Source: Cupriavidus sp. D39 (GTDB lineage Bacteria; Pseudomonadota; Gammaproteobacteria; Burkholderiales; Burkholderiaceae). From it: a stretch of 64,000 nucleotides of DNA. The translations under genes were made by a program, and so were the position numbers. The notes under the pieces are model-generated. The model had not been told where the DNA came from, did not search any database, and was given only the letters and a program-made list of their open reading frames with translations. This document shows positions 24,848 through 34,594 of this stretch, one piece after another (within the stretch, counting starts at the first letter, position 1; the number at the start of each line of letters is the position of its first letter). The stretch is from the NCBI RefSeq assembly GCF_026627925.1, contig NZ_JAPNLE010000005.1:1-64000 (forward strand), in the 5' to 3' direction.

Positions 24848-24867
24848 TTTTTCCAACGTTGGAAAAA
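24848..24867. promoter_or_regulatory. 16-bp motif, copy 5, fully palindromic
   Basis: TTTTTCCAACGTTGGAAAAA, a perfect 20-bp palindrome. It shows that the motif is built from two half-sites (TTTCCAACGT and TTTCTGACGT) and here has two of the first type. Lies between the replication-like gene and the pil operon. Confidence 0.8.
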
Positions 24868-24914
24868 ATGCCGGACCGCCAACGGCGCGTAAGCCTGCGA
24901 ACATCGTTGCGCGG

Positions 24915-24932
24915 ATGATATTTTAATATCAT
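24915..24932. promoter_or_regulatory. GATATT-NN-AATATC operator-like repeat, copy 1
   Basis: ATGATATT-TT-AATATCAT, 8-bp arms, in the AT-rich promoter region of the pil operon. Related repeats precede three other operons. Confidence 0.6.
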
Positions 24933-24978
24933 AATTGAACGGTGGGCGCGAAGCGCCTTGAACATGAGAGGGCACCTG

Positions 24979-25374
24979 ATGAGGCATCTAATCTTAGGGC
25001 TGGCGCTTCTTCCTTTGACCGCGACCGCTGGCCTGGTTGTGGAAGACGAAGGAGAAAAGCCAGCCGTCGTTGTGGCAGCACCTGCGCCGGCGCAAGTGAT
25101 AATCCCGGTCGAAATCTGGAAGGGAGAGCAGGGGAGTACCCTGAGCGACTCCCTTCAGCAATGGGCCAACCGGGCGAAGTGGGTCGTCATCTGGGATGCC
25201 TTCAAAGGCGCCGAGAAAGTCGACTACGGCCTGCCGGCGCCTGTAACGTTCCAGGGCACCTTCGATAGCGCAGTCGCGCAGTGGATTCGTAGGTATGAAC
25301 GAGCGGACATCCCGCTTGTTGTCGACATTCAGCCGGATCAACGAGTGGTGTACATCACTGTCAGGAAGAAATAG
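24979..25374 (+). CDS. TcpQ/PilL-type periplasmic protein, first gene of the pil operon
   Basis: 131 aa. A signal peptide (LILGLALLPLTATAG) and a C-terminal TcpQ-like domain (TLSDSLQQWANRAKWVVIWD, FQGTFDSAVAQWIRR). TcpQ proteins assist the outer-membrane secretin of type IVb pili. AGAGGG precedes ATG 24979, preferred over ATG 24958 and 24964. A larger OmpA-TcpQ protein is coded at 35047, so the cluster has two proteins with this domain. Confidence 0.78.
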   Translation: MRHLILGLALLPLTATAGLVVEDEGEKPAVVVAAPAPAQVIIPVEIWKGEQGSTLSDSLQQWANRAKWVVIWDAFKGAEKVDYGLPAPVTFQGTFDSAVAQWIRRYERADIPLVVDIQPDQRVVYITVRKK

Positions 25375-25376
25375 TC

Positions 25377-27059
25377 ATGCGCAAAATCCTTATCATCGCG
25401 CTGAGTGCAATATATATATCTGGTTGCACATCAGTAGACAACTTCCGCACGATCAATCGCGATCTTCTTCAGCGCCAGGTGGACGCGCAAGCGCAAATGG
25501 CCGCCATGAAGAATGCTGGGACGGAGCGGCCCCGTGAGACCGTGCGTTACTTGAGCGACCAGTTCGTCAGCCTCACGCCGATCCTGCAGAAGGTGAACAA
25601 CGCGGCCCCTTCGTCGCCACTACTGCGTTGCCGCATTTCAATAGAGACGGTTGCGCCGATCAGCATGCTCGAGTTCGCGCAAACGATCACGCGCAAGTGC
25701 AAGGTAAATGTCCGAGTCACGCCCGACGCGCTAGCGGCGGTCCAGAACCCGTTGGCCAACGAGGGGACCGCTGCGGCTACAAACACGCCTATGGCGCCGC
25801 CAATGCAGCCGCAGCCCATGGGCGCGCAGACCGGCTTGGGGAATGCAGGGCAGATCGGCCTGCTTGATCTCAACTACCACGGTGAGTTGTCCGGCCTCAT
25901 GGATACCGTTACGTCGCGCTGGGGTGTGTCCTGGAAAGTCGAGGACGGCAAGATCAAGATCTACAACGTAGATACGCGCGTGTTCCTGCTTTCTGCGTTC
26001 AACTCTGACACCACACTGAAATCGGACGTGCAAAGCGGCACTACGATGGTAAACGGCACGTCTGCCGCCGGTGCTGGTGCATCGGGATCGGGCGGTGCGG
26101 GCACAAGCACCGCCGGTGGCATTGGGGGCTCCACCGGCTCCCAGCAAAGCACGACCGTGACTCTGAAGATGGAGTTGTGGAAGGACATCATGGAGACCGT
26201 CAAGGGCATGAAGTCACCGAAGGGAACTGTCGTGGGCGCGCCATCCACCGGCACCATCACAGTCACCGATAACGAGGATGTTCTGAGCAGGATGGAGCGC
26301 TATGTCACACCGCTCAACGCTCGCCTCGAGAAGCAGGTGGTGTTCGATGTGGATCTCGTCTCGGTGGAAACCAACGACACCGATGCGCTAGGCCTTAGCT
26401 TCAATGCGCTGTTCCAAACTCTGAATCAGAAGTATGGCTTCTCGCTGGCGAGCTCGTTCTCGGCGCCGACTGCGGCAGCCAGTGGAACGTTCTCTATTCT
26501 CAAGAATTCAGGAAGCCGCTGGTCGGGCACCGACGCAATCGTGAGCGCGTTGTCGGAGCAGGGCAACGTTGGGTTGCGCAGGGCGCCGTCGGCGACGACC
26601 CTCAACCTACAGACCGTCTCAGTGCAGGTTGCGCGTCAGAAGGGCTTCGTGGCGGGCTCCACGACGACGAACACGGCTCAGGTGGGCTCCACAACCACCC
26701 TGCAGACTGGCATGGTCACTACCGGCCTCAACATGTCGCTGACGCCATATGTGTTCGAGGACAATCGAATGCTGGTGGCATTCAGCATCAATCTGTCCTC
26801 CCTGCTGAACATCCGGGCAGTTAGCCGCGGCGACACGTATGCAGAACTGCCCGAGTTGAACCTGCCGATCAACATGTCGCAGAAGGTAAGGCTTGCTTCC
26901 GGCGATACCATGATGCTGTCCGGCTTTGACGACGAAGACACCAATGCGACGCAGACGGGGACGTTCACTCCCTCGAACTGGTTGCTGGGGGGCGGCATAA
27001 ACGGTACGAAGCGCAAGACCAAGCTGCTGGTTCTCATCACACCCAGGGTGATGCAATGA
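25377..27059 (+). CDS. pilN: Type IVb pilus secretin lipoprotein PilN
   Basis: 560 aa. A lipoprotein signal (YISGC, Cys17) and the PilN/BfpB arrangement: N-domains with the low-complexity Gly/Ser/Ala linker at about 225-255, then the secretin domain ending in SGDTMMLSGFDDED and KRKTKLLVLITPRVMQ. It forms the outer-membrane pore for the pilus. Starts 2 bp after the TcpQ-like gene. Confidence 0.9.
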   Translation: MRKILIIALSAIYISGCTSVDNFRTINRDLLQRQVDAQAQMAAMKNAGTERPRETVRYLSDQFVSLTPILQKVNNAAPSSPLLRCRISIETVAPISMLEFAQTITRKCKVNVRVTPDALAAVQNPLANEGTAAATNTPMAPPMQPQPMGAQTGLGNAGQIGLLDLNYHGELSGLMDTVTSRWGVSWKVEDGKIKIYNVDTRVFLLSAFNSDTTLKSDVQSGTTMVNGTSAAGAGASGSGGAGTSTAGGIGGSTGSQQSTTVTLKMELWKDIMETVKGMKSPKGTVVGAPSTGTITVTDNEDVLSRMERYVTPLNARLEKQVVFDVDLVSVETNDTDALGLSFNALFQTLNQKYGFSLASSFSAPTAAASGTFSILKNSGSRWSGTDAIVSALSEQGNVGLRRAPSATTLNLQTVSVQVARQKGFVAGSTTTNTAQVGSTTTLQTGMVTTGLNMSLTPYVFEDNRMLVAFSINLSSLLNIRAVSRGDTYAELPELNLPINMSQKVRLASGDTMMLSGFDDEDTNATQTGTFTPSNWLLGGGINGTKRKTKLLVLITPRVMQ

Positions 27060-28453
27060 AATTCCCATCGCGGAGGAGGCGTCCACCTGAGAAGAAGGCG
27101 GTAGCAGCTTCGGAGTCGTCCGAGATTGCCATTATCACGATCCACGGCAAGAAATTTGTCAGCGGCCTGTTCTGGCAACCGCTGTCGCGGGCTCGCGCAT
27201 ACATGGGCGAAGCTCGCGAGCTCGGGAAGAAGCACGACTGGGATATTGTCGCAATCCGCCGAGGTCGGGCACGCATCCAAGCCGGCTTCGTGAGCAAGGA
27301 CCGTGGTGCGTTGAAGGGCATGTACAGCCTTGCGGCCAGTCTGGCTGGAGTGCTTGGGGACCGCTGGATCGGCGCATTCGCGGTGGACGATCAGGACCGA
27401 TACGCGGTTGTAGCCGTCCACGAAGGCACGATCGTGCCCGGTTTCGATCGCGTCGTGCATGGTTTTGAGGAGGCGAAGCAACTCCTGATGCACGGGATCA
27501 ACCTGCTCGATTTCGGCGAGAACGTCTTTGCGCCACAGGCCTTCGGCGTCGCGCTGCAGGAGCATGATCTCCCGTCCGTCCTCAAGCCAAAGCTGCTGCG
27601 GCCCGAGTACAAGCTCAAGCAGTTGACCTTCGGCCTGACGAAGAAGGAGATCGGCGTGCTTGCCGTTGCATTGCTGATCGCTGGCGTTGGGATCTTTGCC
27701 TACGGAAAATGGGCAGAGCATCAGGAAGCGCAGCGAATCGCTGAACTCCAACGACAAGCCGAGCTTCGCCGTCGCGCGCTTGCGCTGCTCGAAGAGCAGT
27801 CGCGCAAGAAGCAGACGGTCAAAGCTCTCGAGCATCCGTGGGCGCACATGCCATCGGCTCTGGCCTTCACAAGCGCGTGCAAGGAGGCGAGTGCCGCCAC
27901 GCCGCTGAGCATCGCTGGCTGGGTGGAGAGGGATTCGTCGTGCGTGGCAGGAAGCGTCGTCGTTGCTTACGTCAGGGGACAAAAAGGCGCCACGGTGGAA
28001 GCATTCCACGACGCCGCGAGCTCACTGAAGGACTGGCGCGTTGCTGTTCTAGATTCCAGTATCGAAGCGACCATCACGCGGGATCTATCGATGCCTGCAG
28101 CCGGCGACGAGCTGCTTCTCGATGCGTCCGCCGCGAAGATGCGCCTTGCTTCGGAGGTGCAGGGTTGGGGCGAAGACGTAGCCAAGCTTGTCAGCATTGT
28201 GCATCGGGACATCTCGGTCCCCAAGCCTCCACCGGCGCTACCCGGTCAAGTCACGCCGGCGGCACCTCTTCCGCCAGAACCGACCTGGCAGGAGTTCACG
28301 TTTGAATTCAAAACGGGTCTACCACCGGCAAGACACGTTGAGCGCCTCAAGGATCTACCTGGCTTGCGGCTCACCAACATCACGGCGACGCTCAGCCAGG
28401 AAGAAGCAAAACTCGAATGGACGGTCAAAGGGGATCTGTATGCGAATCGGTAA
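27056..28453 (+). CDS. pilO: Type IVb pilus accessory protein PilO
   Basis: 465 aa, PilO2-type: cytoplasmic N-terminal part (ARELGKKHDWDIVAIRRG), one transmembrane segment at about residues 200-220 (EIGVLAVALLIAGVGIFAYG), a coiled coil (AQRIAELQRQAELRRRAL) and a periplasmic C-terminus. Part of the inner-membrane platform. Overlaps the pilN stop by 4 bp. Confidence 0.88.
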   Translation: MKFPSRRRRPPEKKAVAASESSEIAIITIHGKKFVSGLFWQPLSRARAYMGEARELGKKHDWDIVAIRRGRARIQAGFVSKDRGALKGMYSLAASLAGVLGDRWIGAFAVDDQDRYAVVAVHEGTIVPGFDRVVHGFEEAKQLLMHGINLLDFGENVFAPQAFGVALQEHDLPSVLKPKLLRPEYKLKQLTFGLTKKEIGVLAVALLIAGVGIFAYGKWAEHQEAQRIAELQRQAELRRRALALLEEQSRKKQTVKALEHPWAHMPSALAFTSACKEASAATPLSIAGWVERDSSCVAGSVVVAYVRGQKGATVEAFHDAASSLKDWRVAVLDSSIEATITRDLSMPAAGDELLLDASAAKMRLASEVQGWGEDVAKLVSIVHRDISVPKPPPALPGQVTPAAPLPPEPTWQEFTFEFKTGLPPARHVERLKDLPGLRLTNITATLSQEEAKLEWTVKGDLYANR

Positions 28454-28922
28454 ATATGCAGTAGTGATCGGCATGGCTGCCATCAGTAGCGTTGCCGTGG
28501 CGGCGAACGTAGCCAGCGAGGACCAGCTCGGCGAAGTCAACGCACAAACGATTCTTCTCAAGGCTCAAGCCAAGATGGAAGAGGCGCGGCAGGATCTGGT
28601 ATCGAAGTCTGGAGGCGGCTACGGGGACAACGGCGTATTGCCCAATGTGCTCAAGATCGATCGCGTCAATGATGATCCTGTGACGGCAGAACTGATCTTC
28701 GCCGGCAACGTGAAGGTCGAGGCAAGACAAGGCACGCGCCTGCCCGGAGGATTCCGGGTCGACGCCATCAACATGACGGCCAGGACTGTCGACCTTACCC
28801 GGGGGAAAGAACGGTACACCGTGGGAATGTCGTCCTCGGTTCCCCAACAGCAGAAGCCAGCACAGGGAACCCCCAACTTCGGGCCAACCGGCTCGCCGTA
28901 TGTGCCTTCCGTGGCTCGCTAG
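28440..28922 (+). CDS. pilP: Type IVb pilus periplasmic protein PilP
   Basis: 160 aa. Signal peptide (YAVVIGMAAISSVAVAA), then a helical segment and a beta domain (RVDAINMTARTVDLTRGKER) typical of R64 PilP, which links the platform to the secretin. Overlaps pilO by 14 bp, preceded by AAGGGG. Confidence 0.87.
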   Translation: MRIGKYAVVIGMAAISSVAVAANVASEDQLGEVNAQTILLKAQAKMEEARQDLVSKSGGGYGDNGVLPNVLKIDRVNDDPVTAELIFAGNVKVEARQGTRLPGGFRVDAINMTARTVDLTRGKERYTVGMSSSVPQQQKPAQGTPNFGPTGSPYVPSVAR

Positions 28923-28930
28923 GGGAAAAC

Positions 28931-30451
28931 ATGGGCGCTAACGACCTTACCGCCATGGGTGGTGCCTTGCCTTCCGTCGTGTCTGCGACGGGAAGGCTGG
29001 CCATCCCCGTAGCGCATCGGGACAAGATGTACCTCGGCGACGATCATACGCTGTACATAGCAGGCTCGTATGCCACGGATGCCGCTGTCCTGGCCTACAT
29101 CGAACTGTTGCGGCGCAAAAATGTGCAGTACCGCCGTGAGGTTACTTCGGTAGAACACATTCAAGGGCTGTACGCAGAAAATGCCGCTGTTGCGCGCGAA
29201 GATTTCACGCAGCGCCAGGGTCAGGTAGTAGGCATCATCCTCGAGGCAATTCGTCTTCGCGCGAGCGACGTGCACTTCCGAAACGAAGACACACGGTCGC
29301 TAGTCCTGGTGCGAGTTGACGGCTTCCTTGAGCCTCTCCGCGAGTTCAGCCGAGAGGATGGACGTGAGATCTGCCGCGCGATGTATGGCTCCATGTGCGA
29401 CGTGGCTGAGGAGCAATATTACGAGAACAAGTCGCAGAATGGTCGCCTGAAGGCTGAGTACCTGCGGCAGCTGGGCCTAACCGGCGCGCGGATTGGCACA
29501 AGGCCGACTGACGACGGCAACCTGGTGGTCTTGCGTCTTCTCATGAAGGGTGAGCGGAAGGCCGTTCGTGAACTTGGCTACCTTCCGGAACAGACTGAGC
29601 ATATCGTCCGGATGACGCGCAACCCCTACGGCATCAATATCTTCAGCGGTCCGACGGGCGCGGGCAAGTCTACCTCCCTCGAAGTGCTGTTGCGGGAAAT
29701 GCTCGACTATCTCGGGGGTAAGACTAACGTAATGACCGTCGAGCACCCGCCGGAGTACAAGATTCCGGGGGCAGTGCAGACTCCCTTGATGTGCGATTCG
29801 GATGATCCGGAATCTGTCTCACGGGCTTGGGCCAACGCGATCAGTGAATTGCTTCGTCTTGACCCAGACACGATCATGATTGGGGAAATGCGCGATCTGA
29901 ACTCGGCTGTCGCGGCATTCCGTGCCGCGATGACCGGCCATGGTGTCTGGACGACGAACCACTCGAATCACGCGATCCAGACGTTGGACCGCTTGATCGA
30001 TCTGGGGGTGAACCCTTCGTTCGTGACGGACGCCTCGATTGTCACAGGCCTTATCAATCAGTCTCTAGTGGTCCTAAACTGCCCTCACTGCGCTCGGCCC
30101 TATGACGCCGCTAAGGAAACCCTGCCGGAGGATCTTCGAGCTCGTGTGGAACGCTACTGCAACCCACAGAGGGTAAAAGTGCGAGGAAAGAACAAGGGCT
30201 GCAAGCACTGCAAGGGCAAGGGCCATCGAGGACGGTCGGTTGTGGCCGAAGTTGTGACGCCGACGCAGAAGCTGATGAACGTGTACCGGACCGAAGGCAG
30301 TGCTGCTGCCCGTTCGTACTGGGCCAAGGAACTCGGCGGGATCACCAAGTGCATGCACCTCATCCGGCTGATCAATGAGGGACTGGTCGACCCGCTATTC
30401 GCCGAGCAGCAGGTGTGCTTGCTCGACCAGGACGACATTATCCTTGCATAG
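28931..30451 (+). CDS. pilQ: Type IVb pilus assembly ATPase PilQ
   Basis: 506 aa, GspE/PilB-type secretion ATPase: Asp box DVHFRNEDT, Walker A GPTGAGKSTS at about residue 239, Walker B region IMIGEMRDLN and a C-terminal zinc site (CPHC, CKHCKGKGH). Powers pilus extension in the cytoplasm. Confidence 0.92.
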   Translation: MGANDLTAMGGALPSVVSATGRLAIPVAHRDKMYLGDDHTLYIAGSYATDAAVLAYIELLRRKNVQYRREVTSVEHIQGLYAENAAVAREDFTQRQGQVVGIILEAIRLRASDVHFRNEDTRSLVLVRVDGFLEPLREFSREDGREICRAMYGSMCDVAEEQYYENKSQNGRLKAEYLRQLGLTGARIGTRPTDDGNLVVLRLLMKGERKAVRELGYLPEQTEHIVRMTRNPYGINIFSGPTGAGKSTSLEVLLREMLDYLGGKTNVMTVEHPPEYKIPGAVQTPLMCDSDDPESVSRAWANAISELLRLDPDTIMIGEMRDLNSAVAAFRAAMTGHGVWTTNHSNHAIQTLDRLIDLGVNPSFVTDASIVTGLINQSLVVLNCPHCARPYDAAKETLPEDLRARVERYCNPQRVKVRGKNKGCKHCKGKGHRGRSVVAEVVTPTQKLMNVYRTEGSAAARSYWAKELGGITKCMHLIRLINEGLVDPLFAEQQVCLLDQDDIILA

Positions 30452-30460
30452 GAACAGGAC

Positions 30461-31567
30461 ATGAGTGCTTTGAACATGCTGGCCAATCCGCGGGAAGCGT
30501 GGCATCACTTCTCGACGTGGTGGGTGCGCGGCCAATTCCGCGCGAACGACAAGATCGAGTTCTTCAAGACGCTGAAACTCATGCTGCAGGGGAATGTGCA
30601 GCTTCCTGTTGCCCTGACCGACATCTACAACGCTTACAGCGAGGACGGACGGAAGCCTCGGAATATCGTTGCCGTCGTCTCTGCTGACTGCCTGATGCAA
30701 ATCCGCACCGGAAAGTCCTTTGGCGAGGCGCTCAGACGATGGCTGCCAGATGATGAGTGCTCGTTGCTGGACGCCGGTAGCGCATCTGGCAATATCTTGG
30801 AGGCCTTCGACAAGGTGATGCGGATTGTGCGATCCAAAGGACTGGCTGTGAAGGCGGTAATGAGCGCTACGGTCTACCCCACGATCCTGATGTTGCAGTG
30901 CGCGTATCTGCTTAACAAGGTGGCAAACGACCTGGTGCCAAAGCTGTTACGGGGGAAGGCTGCAGAGACGGTGGAGGGGCCTGCTTGGGTGCTGAAGGAG
31001 CTCTCGTTCTTCGTCTCGAACTACGGCCACATTGCGGCAATATCGCTGGTGGTCCTTGGCGTGCTCGTCATATTGTCGCTGCCAGTGCTGCGCGGAAACA
31101 TCCGGTACTACTTGGACAAGCTTCCTCCTTACTCCTTTTATCGCATGATGTATGGGAGCACCTTCTTGCTGAACATCGGAGTGCAGATGAGCGCTGGTAT
31201 CAAGCTTTCGCAGATCCTCACTGATGCTGCCAGGCATGCAAATCCTTGGCTGCGCGAACGGCTGGAAGCGACGCTGTTTGGCGTGAACAACGGGAAGACG
31301 CTCGGGCAGGCGCTCACAGATGCTGGCTACGACTTTCCGGACCGTCGGGCGGTGTATTTCCTCCGTGCGATCACATCGCAGAAAGGTTCGGAAGAGAATA
31401 TCGAGCAGTTCGGCGCTGACTGGCTCGACCAGAGCATCGTCAAGCTGCAGGCACTCGCAAAGGTGATGCTCGCGTCCGGGATTATTCTCAACGGCGCGAT
31501 CATCTTGCTGGTGCTGGCCGGAGCAAGCGGCATGGAGGATGCAAGCCTTGCCACGTTCGACAAGTAA
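30461..31567 (+). CDS. pilR: Inner-membrane platform protein PilR (T2SF family)
   Basis: 368 aa with the GspF-type double domain and three membrane segments (about 145-165, 190-210 and 335-355). GKSFGEALRRWLPDDE and GKTLGQALTDAGY mark the two T2SF repeats. Partner of the PilQ ATPase. Confidence 0.9.
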   Translation: MSALNMLANPREAWHHFSTWWVRGQFRANDKIEFFKTLKLMLQGNVQLPVALTDIYNAYSEDGRKPRNIVAVVSADCLMQIRTGKSFGEALRRWLPDDECSLLDAGSASGNILEAFDKVMRIVRSKGLAVKAVMSATVYPTILMLQCAYLLNKVANDLVPKLLRGKAAETVEGPAWVLKELSFFVSNYGHIAAISLVVLGVLVILSLPVLRGNIRYYLDKLPPYSFYRMMYGSTFLLNIGVQMSAGIKLSQILTDAARHANPWLRERLEATLFGVNNGKTLGQALTDAGYDFPDRRAVYFLRAITSQKGSEENIEQFGADWLDQSIVKLQALAKVMLASGIILNGAIILLVLAGASGMEDASLATFDK

Positions 31568-31618
31568 AATTTAGTAGTAATATATCAAAAGCAGTAAAAC
31601 ACTTATCGGAGTAACGCC

Positions 31619-32164
31619 ATGTCCAAATTTTTCCAACGTCAGAAATCCTTCTCGGCTCGCACGCAGCGGGGCTTCCTCTCGGTGGAAGCCATCATCGTGC
31701 TTGTCATCGTTATCGGCCTGATTGCTCTCGGCGCATCCAAGAGCGAAATGCTCTCTGGTAACTCCGAAGCAACGGAGGAGATCAGCAACATTCAAGCGCT
31801 AGTTACGAGTACCAGGGCGCTCAAGTCGAACGCCGGCTACGGGGCCTCGGGCACCGATCTGGCAGCCACGCTGATTGCTATCGGCGGTGTACCGACGAAC
31901 GTCGCTATAGTGGGTGGCGTGCTGCAGAACCCTGTTGGCGGCACTTATGTCGTGACGAGCACCGGCGCCGGCTTCACGATCGCTACCAGCAACCTGAAGC
32001 CCACGCTTTGTGTGAAGGTGGTCCCGAAACTGACGCGTAGCGGCACGTTCTCGAACACCAAGGTTGGCAGCGGCGCTGCAACGACCGGCGAAATCGCGGC
32101 GCCAGCAGCGACGACTGCCTGTGGCGCGGCCATGTCGACCGTGACCTACACGGTTGCATCGTAG
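31619..32164 (+). CDS. pilS: Major type IVb prepilin PilS
   Basis: 181 aa. Leader ending RTQRG, mature start FLSVE with the conserved Glu5, and hydrophobic helix AIIVLVIVIGLIALGAS. The mature domain ends with a pair of cysteines (LCVKVV, TACGAAM) forming the usual D-region disulfide. No prepilin peptidase is coded in the window, so processing needs an enzyme from elsewhere. The leader's codons 4-9 are the 16-bp operator-like motif. Confidence 0.9.
   Translation: MSKFFQRQKSFSARTQRGFLSVEAIIVLVIVIGLIALGASKSEMLSGNSEATEEISNIQALVTSTRALKSNAGYGASGTDLAATLIAIGGVPTNVAIVGGVLQNPVGGTYVVTSTGAGFTIATSNLKPTLCVKVVPKLTRSGTFSNTKVGSGAATTGEIAAPAATTACGAAMSTVTYTVAS
31630..31645 (+). promoter_or_regulatory. 16-bp near-palindrome, copy 6 (inside pilS leader)
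   Basis: Exact TTTCCAACGTCAGAAA within codons 4-9 of pilS, encoding FFQRQK, 11 bp downstream of the ATG. Confidence 0.75.
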
Positions 32165-32176
32165 GCACCTGATCCG

Positions 32177-33145
32177 ATGCGAATCCATAAGGTCGAATTC
32201 GTAGACCTCTACATTGGCGCGGACTTCAGCGACATCACAGGGATCAACGGGAAGCCGGGCCGCAGCCCGGTACCTCCTCCGCTGCTAGGCGATGTCGAGG
32301 AGCTCCGTCGCCAGTGTGAGAGCAAATACGAGCGGTATGGAGAAGAGGAGTTCTCTCTCAACGTCGAAGGAACGATGTTCCGGGTCACTGTCATGGAGGA
32401 TTTGACGGAGACGATCACGTTCGTGCTGCGGAAGTCCGCGGCCAGCATTCGGCCAGCGGCTTCGCTCCCCCTTGCTCCGAGCATTCTTGAGTTTTTGCTC
32501 GCTGCGGACCTGCGCGGATTGGTCTTGGTTGCGGGCGAAATTGCTACTGGAAAAACGTCGACAGCGTCAACGCTTTTCGCTGAGAGACTGGCTCTGCACG
32601 GCGGCGTGGCCGTCGCTGTAGAGGACCCAAACGAGACTGCGCTGCATGGTGTCCGGGGCAAAGGCAGGTGTATTCAGCTTTGGGCTAGCGAGAAGAGAGG
32701 TGGCTACCAGGAACAGCTGAAGAAGGCTCTCCGCAGCGGCGCCAATCTCCTACTGGTTGGTGAGATCCGCGATGAGCGTACGGCGCTCGAGGTTGGTCGT
32801 GCAGCCATCAACGGGTTCACCTGCATTTCCACTATCCATGCGGACACGCCCGTGCATGCCGTTTCTCGCTTTCATTCGCTATGCGCTGGGCAGACCAATC
32901 GCGCTGCTGACCTGATTGCCGATGGCCTGTCCATGGTCATATGGCAAACCATCCGGCGCAGGGCCAGCGAGGAAAGGAATGCGACGCGGTTGGAAACGAA
33001 GGTGCTGCGCGTTGCAGGCATGAACAGCGTTGTCGCGAAGATTCGGGATGCGAAATTCTCGATGCTGGAGCAGGACGTGATCGACCAGGCGAACAAGATC
33101 GCATTCGATCAGCAGTCGCTCAAGATGCTGGGGACTAAAAAATGA
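32177..33145 (+). CDS. PilT/VirB11-like ATPase of the pilus cluster
   Basis: 322 aa. Walker A GEIATGKTST at about residue 119, Asp-box and Walker B region LLLVGEIRDERTA, His box STIHADTPVHAVS. It belongs to the secretion/retraction ATPase superfamily and is separate from the extension ATPase PilQ, so a retraction role is likely. It sits between pilS and pilV and overlaps pilV by 4 bp. R64 does not have this gene at this place, as far as I know. Confidence 0.8.
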   Translation: MRIHKVEFVDLYIGADFSDITGINGKPGRSPVPPPLLGDVEELRRQCESKYERYGEEEFSLNVEGTMFRVTVMEDLTETITFVLRKSAASIRPAASLPLAPSILEFLLAADLRGLVLVAGEIATGKTSTASTLFAERLALHGGVAVAVEDPNETALHGVRGKGRCIQLWASEKRGGYQEQLKKALRSGANLLLVGEIRDERTALEVGRAAINGFTCISTIHADTPVHAVSRFHSLCAGQTNRAADLIADGLSMVIWQTIRRRASEERNATRLETKVLRVAGMNSVVAKIRDAKFSMLEQDVIDQANKIAFDQQSLKMLGTKK

Positions 33146-34518
33146 AGAACACGCAGAGGCGCAAGGGACGAGGCTTCATCTCGGTCGAGGTGGCCATGGG
33201 CATAATTATCGTGATCGCCCTGATGACGACGATGAGTTCGTGGATCAACTCGGATGTGGACCGAAAGGTCAACGCAACGGCGGCGAGCAGTGCGACGACG
33301 GTGCTGCAGGCGACTCAGAAATGGATGGGGGACAACTACGCGACGATCCTGGCAAGCGCTAACCCCTACGTGGCCTACGATACGACGGCCCTCGCTGGCT
33401 ATCTCCCCAGTGGCTTTGCCGCGACCAATGTGTACCAGCAAGGCTATTCGATCCGGATCAACAAGGTTGCTGCCAATCGCCTTGAGGCACTGGTGGTGAC
33501 TACGGGCGGTGAGACCATCAAGGAGACCAGTCTGCGGCAGATAGCGCAGCTGATCGGCGGCCAAGGCGGCTACGTTAGTGCGACGAACGCCGCGCAGGCG
33601 ACAGGGTCTTTTGGTGGGTGGAACTACGCTCTAGGCACCTACGGTGGTTCTCCTGGCGCCGGCAAGCTTGCACTGGCTCTTGCTTTCCAAGACGGCACCG
33701 CCGTTGATCCTGGCGACTACCTGCACAGGAAGGTAGTCGCTGGCCGACCGGAGTACAACCGGATGGAAACAGCCATTGATATGGCTGGCAACAACCTGAA
33801 TGCTGTTGGCACTGTGAACGCAACTACGGTTGCCGCCACCGGCCAGGTCAGCGGGGCGAATTTGGCCATCTCCAACGACGCTAGGATCGGGCAGGAGACC
33901 TATACCGGCGGATGGTTCCGAACGCAGGGAGACTCAGGTTGGTATAGCCAAAAGTGGGGCGGTGGTTTGTACATGTCCGACACGCAGTGGATTCGGGCCT
34001 ATAACAACGCCGGCATCTATTCTCCGAGTGAAGTGCAGAGTAGCTACATCAACTCCAACGGGCGAGTGCGGGCAGGAGAATACCTTCAACTGGACGGATG
34101 GGCCGGCGAAGGCGGTTGGTGCAGCACGAACGGCCTCGTTGGTCGGGACGCCAATGGGCGGATTCTGTCCTGCCAGTCGGGCGTTTGGCAGGGCGCTTCA
34201 GCATCGGCCATCATTGGTGGGCCAGTAGGCGGTGGGAGCGATACAGCCATTGGGGTTACCGTGACCTCGCGCAAGACTTTCATCATTACCGCCTCCGCGC
34301 AGCAAGCCGGCGGCTCGGTGACGGCGCAAATCGTGGTAGATGGATCGGCCTGTCCGACGGTTGGCGATACTTCGGTCGTCTCCGGAGGCTCGTGGTCGGT
34401 GCAATCGCTGGGCGTTTGCCAGGTGACGTTAGATCCGGGGTGGCACGTCTTTAGCACGAATAACAGCCGGTACTCTGGCTCCGGCTATGGGAGTTCGATC
34501 CAGTATTTTGGAATCTGA
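33142..34518 (+). CDS. pilV: Minor pilin / tip adhesin PilV
   Basis: 458 aa. A prepilin leader (KNTQRRKGRG, then FISVEVAMG) and long PilV-type shaft (AIDMAGNNLNAVGTVNATTV) lead to a variable receptor-binding C-terminus after about residue 330 (NGLVGRDANGRILSCQSGVW). In R64 this C-terminus is switched by a shufflon; here no inverted segments or shufflon recombinase follow, so a single tip is fixed. Ends at a strong terminator. Confidence 0.88.
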   Translation: MKNTQRRKGRGFISVEVAMGIIIVIALMTTMSSWINSDVDRKVNATAASSATTVLQATQKWMGDNYATILASANPYVAYDTTALAGYLPSGFAATNVYQQGYSIRINKVAANRLEALVVTTGGETIKETSLRQIAQLIGGQGGYVSATNAAQATGSFGGWNYALGTYGGSPGAGKLALALAFQDGTAVDPGDYLHRKVVAGRPEYNRMETAIDMAGNNLNAVGTVNATTVAATGQVSGANLAISNDARIGQETYTGGWFRTQGDSGWYSQKWGGGLYMSDTQWIRAYNNAGIYSPSEVQSSYINSNGRVRAGEYLQLDGWAGEGGWCSTNGLVGRDANGRILSCQSGVWQGASASAIIGGPVGGGSDTAIGVTVTSRKTFIITASAQQAGGSVTAQIVVDGSACPTVGDTSVVSGGSWSVQSLGVCQVTLDPGWHVFSTNNSRYSGSGYGSSIQYFGI

Positions 34519-34540
34519 GCTTCGCACCTCGTCAGAACGG

Positions 34541-34569
34541 AAAGAGCCCGCAACGATTGCGGGCTCTTT
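34541..34569. terminator. Bidirectional terminator between pilV and pilM
   Basis: AAAGAGCCCGCAA-CGA-TTGCGGGCTCTTT: 13-bp perfect stem, with A/T tracts on both sides so it serves the converging pil transcripts. Confidence 0.9.
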
Positions 34570-34594
34570 CTATTGGGGCAACTGTAGTGGCCCC

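Noticed and set aside
33142-34594. Possible shufflon at the pilV 3' end
   Set aside because: No inverted repeated segments or alternative C-termini, and no recombinase; a terminator follows directly.
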